NCBI RefSeq assembly: GCF_900174585.1 | Contig: NZ_FWPT01000002.1 | Location: 372,001 to 436,000, forward strand | DNA length: 64,000 nucleotides | Source: Parendozoicomonas haliclonae | GTDB lineage: Bacteria > Pseudomonadota > Gammaproteobacteria > Pseudomonadales > Endozoicomonadaceae | Direction: 5' to 3' | In this document: positions 9,568 through 18,862 of the stretch, piece after piece | How the letters are laid out: each line of letters starts with the position of its first letter | How positions within the stretch are numbered: position 1 is the stretch's first letter | Program-made: the position numbers and the translations under genes | Notes under the pieces: generated by a model | Databases searched by the model: none | Told to the model about the DNA's origin: nothing | What the model saw: only the letters and a program-made list of their open reading frames with translations

Positions 9568-10515
9568 TTACTGACCCGGCATTGGTGGAGCCATAGGATC
9601 CATCATTCCCGGCGGCGGCATCATCCCATCCATTCCAGGCATTCCTTCCATACCTGGAGGCATGCCATCCATACCCGGCATACCCTGCATCTGTTCCATA
9701 ACCTGATTGACCGATTCACGTACTGTATCAATCATGGCCTGGAAGCCATCGTTAAAGCCCCGGTAGAACACCTGAATAGATTTCGGCGTATCGGAATCCG
9801 GCTCATCAATGGCCTTCTTGGCACCTTCCTGCGGAGTCGATTCACCGCCGAACAGTGACTCCATGGAAGTTGGCAGAGTCAGTGCGATCGCACGACCGGA
9901 CATATAGCCATTGATATAGGTGCCCCGCAGAACCGCATTGGCCGGAGAACCCAAGCGTGAAGAGTTGTAAGCGTTGGCAGCTTCACACCAGCGATCACGG
10001 TATTCGTTATCGGTCTCTTCGCCTTCACTGCACTCGTATTCCACGATGCCAATTGCATCCAGCACACTGACATAGCCGCTTTCGTAACCTGCGGCAGCCA
10101 GCGGTCGGGTCTGAAGGTTTTCAATCGCCGGATCACGGGCCTGCTGGGCATCAAGGGCACCCAGCTTCCAGGCATTGATAAATTCATCACGGGCAGAGGA
10201 GCCCTCATCGAAGTGTTCGCTCTGGCTCCAGGCTTTCAGGCCCAGACACCAGAAACGTTTGTCGGCGGTCATACCGGAAGAGTCATCACAGTTATAACTG
10301 GTGGTGGCGGATTCCGGCAGAATATCTTCAATCGTAACCTGCTCAACAACATCACCCTGCTGCTCTGCCGCTTTCTGGCTGGCAACAGTCTTACTTTTTT
10401 TATCCTGTTCGCTGCAACCCTGCAGCATCGTGATCGTCAGTGCTGTTGTCAGAATTGTTATAACAACGGCCTTCACCGTTTTCATCCCTGAGGCTGTATT
10501 CCTGAATAAACTCAT
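9568..10515 (-). CDS. Hypothetical lipoprotein with internal repeats and a Met/Gly/Pro-rich tail
   Basis: No family recognised. The ATG at 10515 has a GAGG ribosome-binding site five bases upstream. Residues 1-34 form a lipoprotein signal with lipobox LQGC (Cys34), so the protein is likely membrane anchored. The middle holds two related units, each with a R-x-W-C-x(3)-A-(W/Y)-x(2)-S core followed by a Gly-rich helix (DKRFWCLGLKAWSQSE near 86, YRDRWCEAANAYNSSR near 168). A third, weaker segment is FYRGFNDGFQ. The last ~37 residues are repeats built from MPGMDG and PPGM units. 315 residues; single gene with its own terminator. Confidence 0.7.
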   Translation of the reverse strand: MSLFRNTASGMKTVKAVVITILTTALTITMLQGCSEQDKKSKTVASQKAAEQQGDVVEQVTIEDILPESATTSYNCDDSSGMTADKRFWCLGLKAWSQSEHFDEGSSARDEFINAWKLGALDAQQARDPAIENLQTRPLAAAGYESGYVSVLDAIGIVEYECSEGEETDNEYRDRWCEAANAYNSSRLGSPANAVLRGTYINGYMSGRAIALTLPTSMESLFGGESTPQEGAKKAIDEPDSDTPKSIQVFYRGFNDGFQAMIDTVRESVNQVMEQMQGMPGMDGMPPGMEGMPGMDGMMPPPGMMDPMAPPMPGQ

Positions 10516-10775
10516 ATCAGTACCTCATATCTCTGAACTCCAGAGCGTTACGCAACCCGGCGACTCTTTAGCCATTCGCTCTGATTAGCAATTAGCTCTG
10601 AGATGGCAGGCACTGGCGCTCTCCCCCACCGCAAGCAGCCAGTTGGCGGCTGAAAGGGTATCTTGGCACCCAGTTTGGACGCGCGGGGGGAAATATAGTT
10701 CAAAGCCCGGAGGGAGCCCGGGAATCGCCAGTTGCAGTGGAAATTCCCGGATAATGAGTAGGGATATAGAGTCGA

Positions 10776-12044
10776 TTACAAAGCGCGGCGAGAGCGGGCC
10801 AGCTCAGGGAGATCGCCCTGCATCCCCATGGCTCGGGTCACAATCTCTTCTTTCAGGAAGGGCAGTTTATCGACCAGATTCAGACCACTGTTCCGTAGCC
10901 AGCGTACCATTAAATTATCGCTATGGAACAATCGCTCCAGCCCCTCCATAACACCTGCCATGGCCAGGTTATTGCCTTCACGGCTGCGCTGGTAACGATC
11001 CAGCACACGATCAGAGGCAAAGTCTTCACTACGCTCACAGGCATGATCGATTTCATAAGCCAGAGCGGCTACATCCAACAGCCCCAGGTTAGCGCCCTGA
11101 CCGGCCAGCGGATGGATAGTGTGGGCAGCATCACCCACCAGCACCACATTGTTACGGTGATACTGACGGGCATGGCGCTGCCGAAGCGGATGACAATAAC
11201 GTTTGTCCGTACCGACAATAGCGCCAAATTTATATTCCATCCCGATCGCCAGCTCCCTGCAGAAAGCTTCGTCATCCAGTTCCATCACCCGCTGGGCTTC
11301 ATCGGGAACCAGTGACCAGACAATGGAACAGAAGTGACGGCCATCACTGGAAGACGGTAAAGGCAGGAACGCCAGAGGGCCAGTATCGAGGAAGTTCTGC
11401 CAGGCCGTCTCCTGATGAGGCTTCTCCAGCTCCACCGTGGTCACAATGGCGTGATGCAGATAATCCCACTCACGCATAGGAATACCGGCCCAACTACGAG
11501 CTCGGGAGTTAGCGCCATCAGCAGCAATCACCAGCTTTGCCGTTAAGGCCGTTTTATCGCCCAGCAGCAGACGTACCGGTGCCCCTTGTTCTTGTCCGCT
11601 GTCGATTTCCAGCTTCTGCACATCCACGCCACTTAAACGATGGACAGATGTCTTTTTCAGCTCACTTAACAGTGCGCCACGAATAATACTGTTCTCAACA
11701 ATATGCCCCAGCCAGGGCTGACCATACTCACCGGCCGAGAAGGCAATATTGCCTGTGCCATTGGCATCCCAGACTTCCATCCCCTGATAAGGGCTGGCAC
11801 GCAGCTGTTCAATCAACGGCCAGGCACCCAGATTATTCAGTAAATGCCGAGAGGCTTCTGTCAGCGCGCAAACCCGCGGATCAAAGACAGTGTCCTGCAC
11901 ATCGGGAAGTTCCGGTTCAAGGCTGCCGCCATCCACCAGCGCAATATTTAATGTATTGCTACCGGCATTCTTTGCCAGCGCCAGAGCCATGGCCGAACCG
12001 GCGATGCCGCCACCAAGAATGACAATATCGAAATCACGCATCAT
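10776..12044 (-). CDS. ubiI: FAD-dependent ubiquinone hydroxylase UbiI
   Basis: Flavin monooxygenase of aerobic ubiquinone biosynthesis (C5-hydroxylation of the ring in E. coli UbiI). 422 residues. An N-terminal Rossmann FAD motif DIVILGGGIAGSAMALALA (residues 5-23) is followed by the UbiI-like MEVWDANGTGNIAFSAGEYG and LGHIVENSIIRGAL, then the second FAD motif VLVGDAAHTIHPLAGQGANLG near 294-314. These segments fit UbiI better than UbiH. Its start overlaps the ubiH stop by 4 nt, so the two are co-translated. Confidence 0.92.
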   Translation of the reverse strand: MMRDFDIVILGGGIAGSAMALALAKNAGSNTLNIALVDGGSLEPELPDVQDTVFDPRVCALTEASRHLLNNLGAWPLIEQLRASPYQGMEVWDANGTGNIAFSAGEYGQPWLGHIVENSIIRGALLSELKKTSVHRLSGVDVQKLEIDSGQEQGAPVRLLLGDKTALTAKLVIAADGANSRARSWAGIPMREWDYLHHAIVTTVELEKPHQETAWQNFLDTGPLAFLPLPSSSDGRHFCSIVWSLVPDEAQRVMELDDEAFCRELAIGMEYKFGAIVGTDKRYCHPLRQRHARQYHRNNVVLVGDAAHTIHPLAGQGANLGLLDVAALAYEIDHACERSEDFASDRVLDRYQRSREGNNLAMAGVMEGLERLFHSDNLMVRWLRNSGLNLVDKLPFLKEEIVTRAMGMQGDLPELARSRRAL

Positions 12045-13351
12045 TGTGCCTGCTCTCCCTGTCGGGCATGACTGCTGACGTTCTGCTGAAAGCCTGTATT
12101 CATCCCCTGACTCAAACCCATGGCCTGCCGGGCAAACCGGTTTTTAATCGGATACAACAGATCCATAGCCACCAGACCAAAATTACGGGCACCAGCCAGT
12201 GCCACATTGTTGTTTGAGAACAGTCGTACAACCTGATCACTGAAACCAATGGTCTGCTGCTGATCTTTTTCCCGCTGCTGCTGATAGCTTTTCAGTACCT
12301 CAAGACTGCCGGGATTCTTTTGTTGCTCGATAGCCTCAGCCAGTGTGCTGATCAGCGTCTGCACATCCCGCAAGGAAAGGTTAAAGCCCTGTCCGGCTAC
12401 CGGATGCAGACTATGGGCCGCATTCCCGAGTACCACCAGTCCCGGGCGAACCTGTTCCCGAGCCGTTTTCAGAGCCAGCGGATACGCAAAGCGTTCACCG
12501 ACCTTTTTAAAGCGCCCTACACGGTAGCCAAACCGATCCTGCAGCTCAGCCAGAAAGTCTTCATCCACCAGCTCTAAACGCTCATCGGCCAGTTGTTCCG
12601 GCATCGTCCAGACCAGTGCACAGTCACCGCCCGGACGTGGCAGAAGCGCCATAGGACCTTCATCGGTGAAACGCTCATACGCGACACCATTGTGATGCTT
12701 AGCGGGAGTAATATTGGCGACAATCGCCTTCTGGCCATATTCAGCCACATCGCTCTCGATACCCAGCTTCCTGGAGAGGCCTGAACGGCCACCATCCGCA
12801 AGGATCACCAGAGAGGCATTGAGAATTTGCTCACCACCTGGAGCATCAAGAGTAAGAGTGCTGTCGTCCACTTCGGGGAGAATCTGCTTCACACTCACCG
12901 GACACAGCAAATCAATTCCTTGAGTCGCTTTCACATCAGACAAGAGCACCTGCCCCAGCCAGCTGTTATCAGCGACATAGCCCAAAGCAGGAACACCATG
13001 CTCATGGGCATGCATACGCGCCACACCAAAGTGACCACGGTCAGAGACATGAATATCAAGAATCGGCTCAGCGGCCTGACTGATTGCATCCCACAACCCA
13101 AGGGAAGCAAAGATATCTTTGGCGCCAGCAGAGAGAGCCGAAGACCGGGCATCATAGCTAGGCTGCCAGGTTCCGGAGGATTCTTCCGGCAGATCAACCG
13201 CTTCTATAACAGCAATACTTCGGGATTCCGGCAGAGCACGGCGTAACCCCAACGCCAGCGTCGCTCCAACCATACCTCCGCCCACAATCACAATATCGTA
13301 TCTGGCCTGCATACCCAGCCCGCACCCTGTGGATATTCTTTTGTTGGGCAC
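12041..13351 (-). CDS. ubiH: FAD-dependent ubiquinone hydroxylase UbiH
   Basis: 2-octaprenyl-6-methoxyphenol hydroxylase of ubiquinone biosynthesis. 436 residues with FAD motifs YDIVIVGGGMVGATLALGL near 18-36 and VVLGNAAHSLHPVAGQGFNLSLRD. The segment HVSDRGHFG is characteristic of UbiH. The start is taken as GTG at 13351 because AGGAG sits at ideal spacing; an ATG at 13312 is the alternative and would remove 13 residues. It is the first gene of ubiH-ubiI. In many relatives pepP lies directly upstream on the same strand; here a divergent foreign-looking gene intervenes, so ubiH must have its own promoter. Confidence 0.92.
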   Translation of the reverse strand: MPNKRISTGCGLGMQARYDIVIVGGGMVGATLALGLRRALPESRSIAVIEAVDLPEESSGTWQPSYDARSSALSAGAKDIFASLGLWDAISQAAEPILDIHVSDRGHFGVARMHAHEHGVPALGYVADNSWLGQVLLSDVKATQGIDLLCPVSVKQILPEVDDSTLTLDAPGGEQILNASLVILADGGRSGLSRKLGIESDVAEYGQKAIVANITPAKHHNGVAYERFTDEGPMALLPRPGGDCALVWTMPEQLADERLELVDEDFLAELQDRFGYRVGRFKKVGERFAYPLALKTAREQVRPGLVVLGNAAHSLHPVAGQGFNLSLRDVQTLISTLAEAIEQQKNPGSLEVLKSYQQQREKDQQQTIGFSDQVVRLFSNNNVALAGARNFGLVAMDLLYPIKNRFARQAMGLSQGMNTGFQQNVSSHARQGEQAQ

Positions 13352-13473
13352 AGTTTACTCCTGACAGTTCCACTGACCAAACCCTTAGCGCATCTGACTG
13401 TTACCCAAAGCTGACGGGGTGCTGGTGTCTATAAAGCACAACCACATGTCTGGAGCCACCATTTGGAAGCATC

Positions 13474-14634
13474 ATGGCCAGCCGCATTTCTATTCCACAG
13501 GGCGTTAAACGCACTTTCCGCGAGCGAGAGAAGGCTATTCCTGATCAGCAAGACTGCCTGAAGAAAGCCCGGGTTCTGCCGGTTTATCCAGACTCCGGCA
13601 TTCGTCACTGGAACCTGTGGCCATTGTTCAAAAAACCAGAGTTCAGCCGTCAGCTGACGGAGGCCATTGTGGAACGACTCGATGCCTCCAGGGTGCATGC
13701 CTACTTCAATAATGGTGGCGAGATTGATCATCGGGATGCTGCCGGTAACACCCCCGTGCATCTATTGGCGATACATCACGGCCATTGGCAACAAGACAAA
13801 GCACAGCTGCAAAACCTTGAAACCGTTGCCAGTGAGATGATGAGTTTTTACAACCCGCTTGAAGCTTTGGAAATCTGCCAACAAAGAAATAACCAGCAGA
13901 ACACACCTTGGCATGAGCTGATGAAGTTTGGTGATCCGGGCAAACGACGCTCCCAACAGAATGAACTGTCACCAGCTGCGAAAATACTTATTAAAGTCTT
14001 TCTGCATGCTGCGGCTTCCCCTCTCTATGCTGGGAAAGCCAAAGAGCGTGATCAATGTCCGGCGATTGCACTGCTCCCAAAACTGACCGATGAGTTGGAA
14101 CTGATCTCCCTGATCGTGAAATATGATCAGGATCTGAATCTCCGTTTCCAGCCCGGTGCCAATCCGGCGGTGCAGCTGCGCTATCCGAACCTGATCGTGG
14201 CCTGTATACGACTGCATTATCCTGCCGTGCTGCAGCAGCTATTGATATCCGGAGCCAGCTGGACTGAGACAGAGAATCACCCAGCTCATATTGCCATGGA
14301 AGATATCCGTTACTGGCCCCAACTGCATGACCCGCGCCAATGCGCCAGGGTTCTCTGCGACTGGGCCATTACCCTGAAAGGCTCGGAGTTATGCTTTGAT
14401 CTGATCAGTGTGCTGAATTACTGGGAAAAGCAGAGACTCTCCGCAGGCCCAGAAAAGATACAGGCGCTGAGAGAGTGCATGGAACTGTTGCTGAATATGA
14501 TTGAACGACATAACACCGCGATCACCTGTCGCAGTGAAGATATTCAGGATGGGGCGTACACAATCAGCGAAGGGTTGCAGCTGCTGCTCCAGAGGCGGTA
14601 CACCCACCTCTGGAGCCTGTACCGAAAAACTTAA
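13474..14634 (+). CDS. Ankyrin-repeat-like protein, hypothetical
   Basis: 386-residue protein of unknown function. A canonical ankyrin-type helix start is seen at about residues 84-102: IDHRDAAGNTPVHLLAIHHG. Weaker repeats follow (LNLRFQPGANPAVQLRYPNLIVACIRLHYPAVLQQLLISGASW near 225-267). No signal peptide or membrane segment. The ATG has a GGAAG site four bases upstream. The gene lies on the opposite strand between pepP and ubiH, overlaps the pepP stop by 4 nt, and is divergent from ubiH. Ankyrin proteins of host-associated bacteria are sometimes secreted effectors; nothing in this sequence shows secretion. Confidence 0.7.
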   Translation: MASRISIPQGVKRTFREREKAIPDQQDCLKKARVLPVYPDSGIRHWNLWPLFKKPEFSRQLTEAIVERLDASRVHAYFNNGGEIDHRDAAGNTPVHLLAIHHGHWQQDKAQLQNLETVASEMMSFYNPLEALEICQQRNNQQNTPWHELMKFGDPGKRRSQQNELSPAAKILIKVFLHAAASPLYAGKAKERDQCPAIALLPKLTDELELISLIVKYDQDLNLRFQPGANPAVQLRYPNLIVACIRLHYPAVLQQLLISGASWTETENHPAHIAMEDIRYWPQLHDPRQCARVLCDWAITLKGSELCFDLISVLNYWEKQRLSAGPEKIQALRECMELLLNMIERHNTAITCRSEDIQDGAYTISEGLQLLLQRRYTHLWSLYRKT

Positions 14635-15950
14635 CGGCTTGCGGCCATCAAAGCTTCAATCTCGGCAACTGTCTTGGGTGCTGCGCTGGTCAGATTCTCG
14701 TAGCCGTTTTCCGTGACCACAAGATTATCCTCAATACGGATACCAATACCACGCCAGCGGGCTTCAACCTTGTCGTTATCCGGAGCTATATAAAGCCCAG
14801 GCTCAACGGTCAGTGCCATACCCGGCTGGAAGGCAATCGGGTTGCCGTCAGTCTTATGCAGACCAACGTCGTGCACATCCATACCCAGCCAGTGACCAGT
14901 GCCGTGCATGTAGAAGTCTCTGAGGGCACCATCCTTAATCAGCTGCTCTGGTTCACCTTCGAGAAGTCCCAGCTCAATCAAACCTTCAACCAGCACATTA
15001 CAGGCCGCTTTATGGAAACCGTCCCAAGGCTTGCCGGGGGCGATCTCGGCAAACGAGGCTTCCTGCGCTTTCAGTACCAGCTCATAGAGAGCTTTCTGCT
15101 CTGGTGAGAAACGACCACTTACCGGGAAGGTGCGGGTGATATCCGCAGCATAGTGATCCAGCTCACAGCCAGCGTCGATCAGTACCAGATCTCCGTCTTT
15201 CAGTTCACAGTCATTCTCGGTGTAGTGAAGAATGCAGGCGTTTTCACCACTACCCACAATGGTGGTATAAGCCGGGGAGCGGGCACCACTCATGGCAAAC
15301 TCATGCTGGATCGAAGCTTCCAGCTGATATTCCATACCGCCTGCACGACACTCTTTCATCGCACGGGTATGAGCACGGGCGCTGATCTCACCGGCGGCAC
15401 GCATCACGGCAATCTCTTCATCGGATTTGATCAGACGACGCTCATGAATCAGCGCATCACGATCCTGCATCTTTGGCGGTACAACCTTGCCCATACGTTC
15501 CGCACGACGCAGGTTGTTCATCCAGCCCCACAGGCGCTCATCAAACTCTTTGTCCTGCCCGGCTGTGTACAACACGGTTTCACGACCATCGAGCAGATCC
15601 GGCATATGCTTGTCGAGTTCATCAATCGGGAAGGCTTCATCAAAACCAAAGTTATTAACAGCGCCTTCCTGACCGGCTCTGCGACCGTGCCAGGTTTCCA
15701 TCAGCGGATCACGACGACGGCAGAATAATATTGCTTCGCCTTCTTTCCGGCCGGGAACCAGAACCAGAACAGACTCAGGCTCGCCAAAACCAGTCAGATA
15801 CCAGAAATCACTGCTTTGCCGGAAAGGGTATTCACAGTCACTGTTGCGCACCTTCTCGGTAGCAGACGGCAGTATCAGTACACTGCCCTCCCCCATGTTT
15901 TTTACAAGTTCATCACGTCGGGCTTTGAATGTTGTTTTCGCTATTTTCAT
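14631..15950 (-). CDS. pepP: Xaa-Pro aminopeptidase
   Basis: Cytosolic metalloaminopeptidase removing N-terminal residues linked to proline. 439 residues, the family length. The pita-bread metal site is complete: DLVLIDAGCELDHYAADITRTFP (two Asp), HGTGHWLGMDVHDVG (His), ALTVEPGLYI (Glu) and RIEDNLVVTENG (Glu). The N-terminal domain begins FKARRDELVKNMGEGSVLIL. The ATG overlaps the ygfB stop by one base (TAATG), so the two are translationally coupled. Confidence 0.96.
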   Translation of the reverse strand: MKIAKTTFKARRDELVKNMGEGSVLILPSATEKVRNSDCEYPFRQSSDFWYLTGFGEPESVLVLVPGRKEGEAILFCRRRDPLMETWHGRRAGQEGAVNNFGFDEAFPIDELDKHMPDLLDGRETVLYTAGQDKEFDERLWGWMNNLRRAERMGKVVPPKMQDRDALIHERRLIKSDEEIAVMRAAGEISARAHTRAMKECRAGGMEYQLEASIQHEFAMSGARSPAYTTIVGSGENACILHYTENDCELKDGDLVLIDAGCELDHYAADITRTFPVSGRFSPEQKALYELVLKAQEASFAEIAPGKPWDGFHKAACNVLVEGLIELGLLEGEPEQLIKDGALRDFYMHGTGHWLGMDVHDVGLHKTDGNPIAFQPGMALTVEPGLYIAPDNDKVEARWRGIGIRIEDNLVVTENGYENLTSAAPKTVAEIEALMAASR

Positions 15951-16552
15951 TAATGAACCGAATGTTGTTCCTGTTGTTCTTTTTTATCCTGGCTGTCCTG
16001 AAACTCGTTAAACAGCATCAGGGCCGCCATACGCACATATTCACAGACTTCAAAGAAGTCCTTTTCAGATTCTTCACTCTCTTCCAGCTCATCAGTGGAG
16101 ACCAGGGAAATCTGGGCCAGATCGGTAATCACACCGGAGGCTTCTTCCGAGAGTTTGTCACGGGCAATACCGGCCATGCCGAAACCGGAGATAAAGCCTG
16201 AACACCACTGCCCCAGAGCCTCGGCCCGCTGACCAACGGTCGTATCCGCTTCCGGCAGCATGGGCTTGAAGGAAAGATCTTCTGAGTCCAGATCAGCCAA
16301 TACCACATCATAAAGATCAACCAGGCCGGAGCGCACATTCACCGGCAACTCTTCCGCACAGGACATCTGGCTGGCCGCAGCATCAAGCCAGCTCTTCTGG
16401 CTTGGGCGCAACCCGGCACACAGCTGGCCACACAGAAGACCATGAAGCTGGGAAGGGGAGGTAAAGGAGCGGGCCTCAACAAAAAGGTCGCCCAGCCGGT
16501 CAAAGCTGAAACCCACGCCCTGTGAGCTGTCCGTAGAGTCGGTGTCCTTCAT
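15950..16552 (-). CDS. ygfB: YgfB family protein (UPF0149)
   Basis: Conserved helical protein of the YgfB/UPF0149 family, commonly found directly before pepP; molecular role poorly defined. The start is placed at the ATG at 16552, giving 200 residues close to the family norm of about 190. The longer open frame to 16684 would add an unconserved stretch that runs toward the divergent phosphatase gene. Family features seen: LHGLLCGQLCAGL near residues 36-48 and LGQWCSGFISGFGMAG near 121-136. First gene of ygfB-pepP. Confidence 0.9.
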   Translation of the reverse strand: MKDTDSTDSSQGVGFSFDRLGDLFVEARSFTSPSQLHGLLCGQLCAGLRPSQKSWLDAAASQMSCAEELPVNVRSGLVDLYDVVLADLDSEDLSFKPMLPEADTTVGQRAEALGQWCSGFISGFGMAGIARDKLSEEASGVITDLAQISLVSTDELEESEESEKDFFEVCEYVRMAALMLFNEFQDSQDKKEQQEQHSVH

Positions 16553-16692
16553 AATGGGAATCTCTGCAATGTATGCCGGCAGTTTACCGCAGAATACGCA
16601 AAAATGATCGGGAGAGTGTCTGCCATCGAGTGATCTGATAGCATCCATCTGCCCGATAACAAAAACAAAGACTGCTGAACGCATCCAACACT

Positions 16693-18111
16693 ATGCCCAA
16701 CCGTAAGCTTCTTCCCTGCCTGTTCTCTCTGTTTCTTGTGATGTCTGTTGGTCTTGTACAGGCTGCCAGCAATGAACGGCCAAAGCCTCGTAACGTCATT
16801 CTTATTATTGGCGATGGTATGGACGATCATCAGATCACCCTGGCCCGCAATTATCTGGCCGGTGCACAGGGCAAGGTGACTCTGGATGAAATGGCAGTAC
16901 GGGGCAGCGTGCAGGTGCTGACGGTGTCGGATAGAGACCCGAACAAAGCCGTCTATGTTGGAGATTCAGCCAATACCGCAACAGCCATCTCAACCGGTAC
17001 CGCCACCAGCCGTATGCGTATCGCCACTTCTGCTCAAGCAGACAAAGACCTGACCACCATTGTTGAGCTGGCTACACAACAGGGCTTTAAAACCGGCATC
17101 GTCACTACGGATAGTGTCACCGGCGCTACCCCAGCGGCTTTTGCCAGCCATGTCAGCCTGCGGTTCTGCAAGGATCCCACCCAGATGACTGGAGCCAAGG
17201 TCTATGACCGGATTCCATTCCACTGCGAGCCGGATATGAAACGCAATGGCGGGGCAGGTTCCATCGCAGAACAGCTGGCGGCCAGTGATCTTGATGTACT
17301 GCTAGGCGGCGGACAGAAATACTTTCAGCATAAAGGCGAAGATTCCAGCCTTACGATTTTGGAACAGGCCAAAGCCAATAACTTCCATCTACTGACTAAT
17401 TCCAGCGAACTGAGCAAGCCTCAGCCTGACCATAAAAAGCTGCTGGGACTGTTTCACGAGAAGGTATTCCCGGTACAGATGATGGCCGAGCATGAGCGTG
17501 CCGCTGAACAGCCTGACCCGAGCTTTCTGAATTACTTCCATCGCTATCTGGGCAGTGTTGAGTTTCCTGAGCCAGCAACCTGTGTTTCTAACCCTGCAGC
17601 CCAAGCAGTCCCGACGCTTAAGCAGATGACGACAGCGGCTCTGGACAAACTCTCCCACAACAATGACAAAGGCTTCTTTTTGATGGTGGAATCCGCTTCC
17701 ATCGACAAAGAGTCCCATATCCGTAAACCCTGCGGACAGATTGGCGAACTTGAACAGTTGCTGGAAACGGTAGAGCTGGCGCGCACCTTTGCTGATACCA
17801 ATCCGGAAACCCTGATACTGGTGACAGCCGACCATGGTCAGGCAGCACAGCTGGTACCCGATGGTTCCATGTACAGTGCGTTGAATGTGCCGGTCTATTC
17901 CCCCGGGCATATCGCCAGGGTTATCACGCCAGAAGGCAGTGTGATGGCAGTTAACTACGCCACCAATACCTTTGTCAGCGAAGAACACACCGGTGTAAAC
18001 GTTCCTTACTTTGCCAACCGGCAATTACCGGAACCTTTGCCTACCATGCTCCGCCAAACCGAATTATTCAATGTTATGACCGGGTTTATGGGCATTCATA
18101 CGCCGCAATAA
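16693..18111 (+). CDS. Alkaline phosphatase family protein, secreted
   Basis: Periplasmic phosphomonoesterase of the PhoA superfamily, 472 residues. An N-terminal signal peptide ends near VQAASN. Metal and catalytic motifs are present: NVILIIGDGMDD (residues 35-46, metal Asp), VGDSANTATAISTG near 92-105 with the nucleophile Ser in DSA, FFLMVESASIDKESH, and LVTADHGQ (metal Asp/His). It is divergent from ygfB with 140 bp between them. No convincing Pho box was seen. Substrate is unknown; the family also includes phosphodiesterase-like members. Confidence 0.88.
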   Translation: MPNRKLLPCLFSLFLVMSVGLVQAASNERPKPRNVILIIGDGMDDHQITLARNYLAGAQGKVTLDEMAVRGSVQVLTVSDRDPNKAVYVGDSANTATAISTGTATSRMRIATSAQADKDLTTIVELATQQGFKTGIVTTDSVTGATPAAFASHVSLRFCKDPTQMTGAKVYDRIPFHCEPDMKRNGGAGSIAEQLAASDLDVLLGGGQKYFQHKGEDSSLTILEQAKANNFHLLTNSSELSKPQPDHKKLLGLFHEKVFPVQMMAEHERAAEQPDPSFLNYFHRYLGSVEFPEPATCVSNPAAQAVPTLKQMTTAALDKLSHNNDKGFFLMVESASIDKESHIRKPCGQIGELEQLLETVELARTFADTNPETLILVTADHGQAAQLVPDGSMYSALNVPVYSPGHIARVITPEGSVMAVNYATNTFVSEEHTGVNVPYFANRQLPEPLPTMLRQTELFNVMTGFMGIHTPQ

Positions 18112-18238
18112 CACATGCCTGAATTATGCAGGTTATAAAATTTATTCCAGCTATCAGTAAAAGTCTGTCGCTTGTACATGACTGTCTGTGCAAGTGACGA
18201 TATATTTACTGTTAAAGGATCAAAGACTGCCACGATTC

Positions 18239-18448
18239 ATGGAACCCAGCGAACTTAACGAACTCAGTTGCAAGATCGAGGATCTTATAACTCTCTGTGA
18301 AAGGCTCCGCAGGGAAAACCAGCGACTACGCTCCAGCGAACAGCAATGGAAGCAGGAACGTGCCCAGCTCATCGACAAGAACGATGCGGCACGTATTCGG
18401 GTAGAGGCAATGATTGGTCGCCTTAAGGCTCTGGAGCATGAAGCATGA
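18239..18448 (+). CDS. Small coiled-coil protein upstream of zapA (TIGR02449/ZapB-like)
   Basis: 69-residue protein, almost entirely one helix with heptad spacing (LCERLRRENQRLRSSEQQW), so probably a coiled coil. The ATG at 18239 was preferred to an upstream GTG-like start, because the conserved part begins MEPSELNELSCKIEDL. Its stop overlaps the zapA start (ATGA), which implies co-translation with the cell-division factor. Small coiled-coil proteins in this position are common in gammaproteobacteria and are thought to belong to division; the exact role is not established here. Confidence 0.8.
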   Translation: MEPSELNELSCKIEDLITLCERLRRENQRLRSSEQQWKQERAQLIDKNDAARIRVEAMIGRLKALEHEA

Positions 18449-18759
18449 GTACCGACAAACTAACGACGACAGTCAACATTCTGGACAAGGATTACCTGAT
18501 CAATTGTCCATCAGAAGAAGAAGCGGCCCTGCTGGAGGCTGCCCGCCATCTGGATAACCGTATGCGGGAGATTCGCAGCTCCGGCAAGGTGATTGGCATT
18601 GAGCGTATTGCTGTGATGGCCGCACTGAATATCGCCCATGAAATGCTCACCAGAGGCAGAAGGAATATTGCCCAGAACTCCGAAACCCAGGAGCAGATCA
18701 ATTCCATGCTGGAACGGCTGGATGGCGCCCTCGGTGAGAACCATGAGCTGAAGTTCTGA
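18445..18759 (+). CDS. zapA: Cell division protein ZapA
   Basis: Cytoplasmic FtsZ-ring-associated protein that promotes FtsZ bundling. 104 residues with the ZapA layout: N-terminal beta segment (TVNILDKDYLINCPSEEEAALLEAARHLDNRMREIRSSGKV), the conserved ERIAVMAALNIAHEML helix near 52-67, and a C-terminal coiled coil. Upstream of ssrS, the usual gammaproteobacterial arrangement. Confidence 0.93.
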   Translation: MSTDKLTTTVNILDKDYLINCPSEEEAALLEAARHLDNRMREIRSSGKVIGIERIAVMAALNIAHEMLTRGRRNIAQNSETQEQINSMLERLDGALGENHELKF

Positions 18760-18821
18760 CAACACCCGTCAAGACGCTCAGATTCGGAAATCCCTTAGCC
18801 CTCATAACGATTAGTCATAAA

Positions 18822-18844
18822 AATGGGGTGGCTGACACCCCATT
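18822..18844 (-). terminator. Hairpin next to the 6S promoter, terminator-like on the minus strand
   Basis: Perfect 9-bp stem AATGGGGTG / CACCCCATT with a 5-nt loop. On the minus strand it is followed by TTTATG, so it could end a transcript from the hemerythrin gene that has run antisense through 6S RNA. On the plus strand no U-tract follows. Confidence 0.5.
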
Positions 18845-18858
18845 CCTGCCGATATAAT
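18832..18858 (+). promoter_or_regulatory. Promoter of 6S RNA
   Basis: A perfect -10 box TATAAT at 18853-18858 is preceded by CTGACA at 18832-18837 (15-bp spacing). Predicted transcription start is about 18864, matching the 5' arm of the 6S closing stem. Confidence 0.6.
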
Positions 18859-18862
18859 CACT

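Noticed and set aside
16553-16684. 44-codon N-terminal extension of ygfB
   Set aside because: Unconserved in character and would leave no room for the divergent phosphatase promoter; the start at 16552 gives the usual family length.
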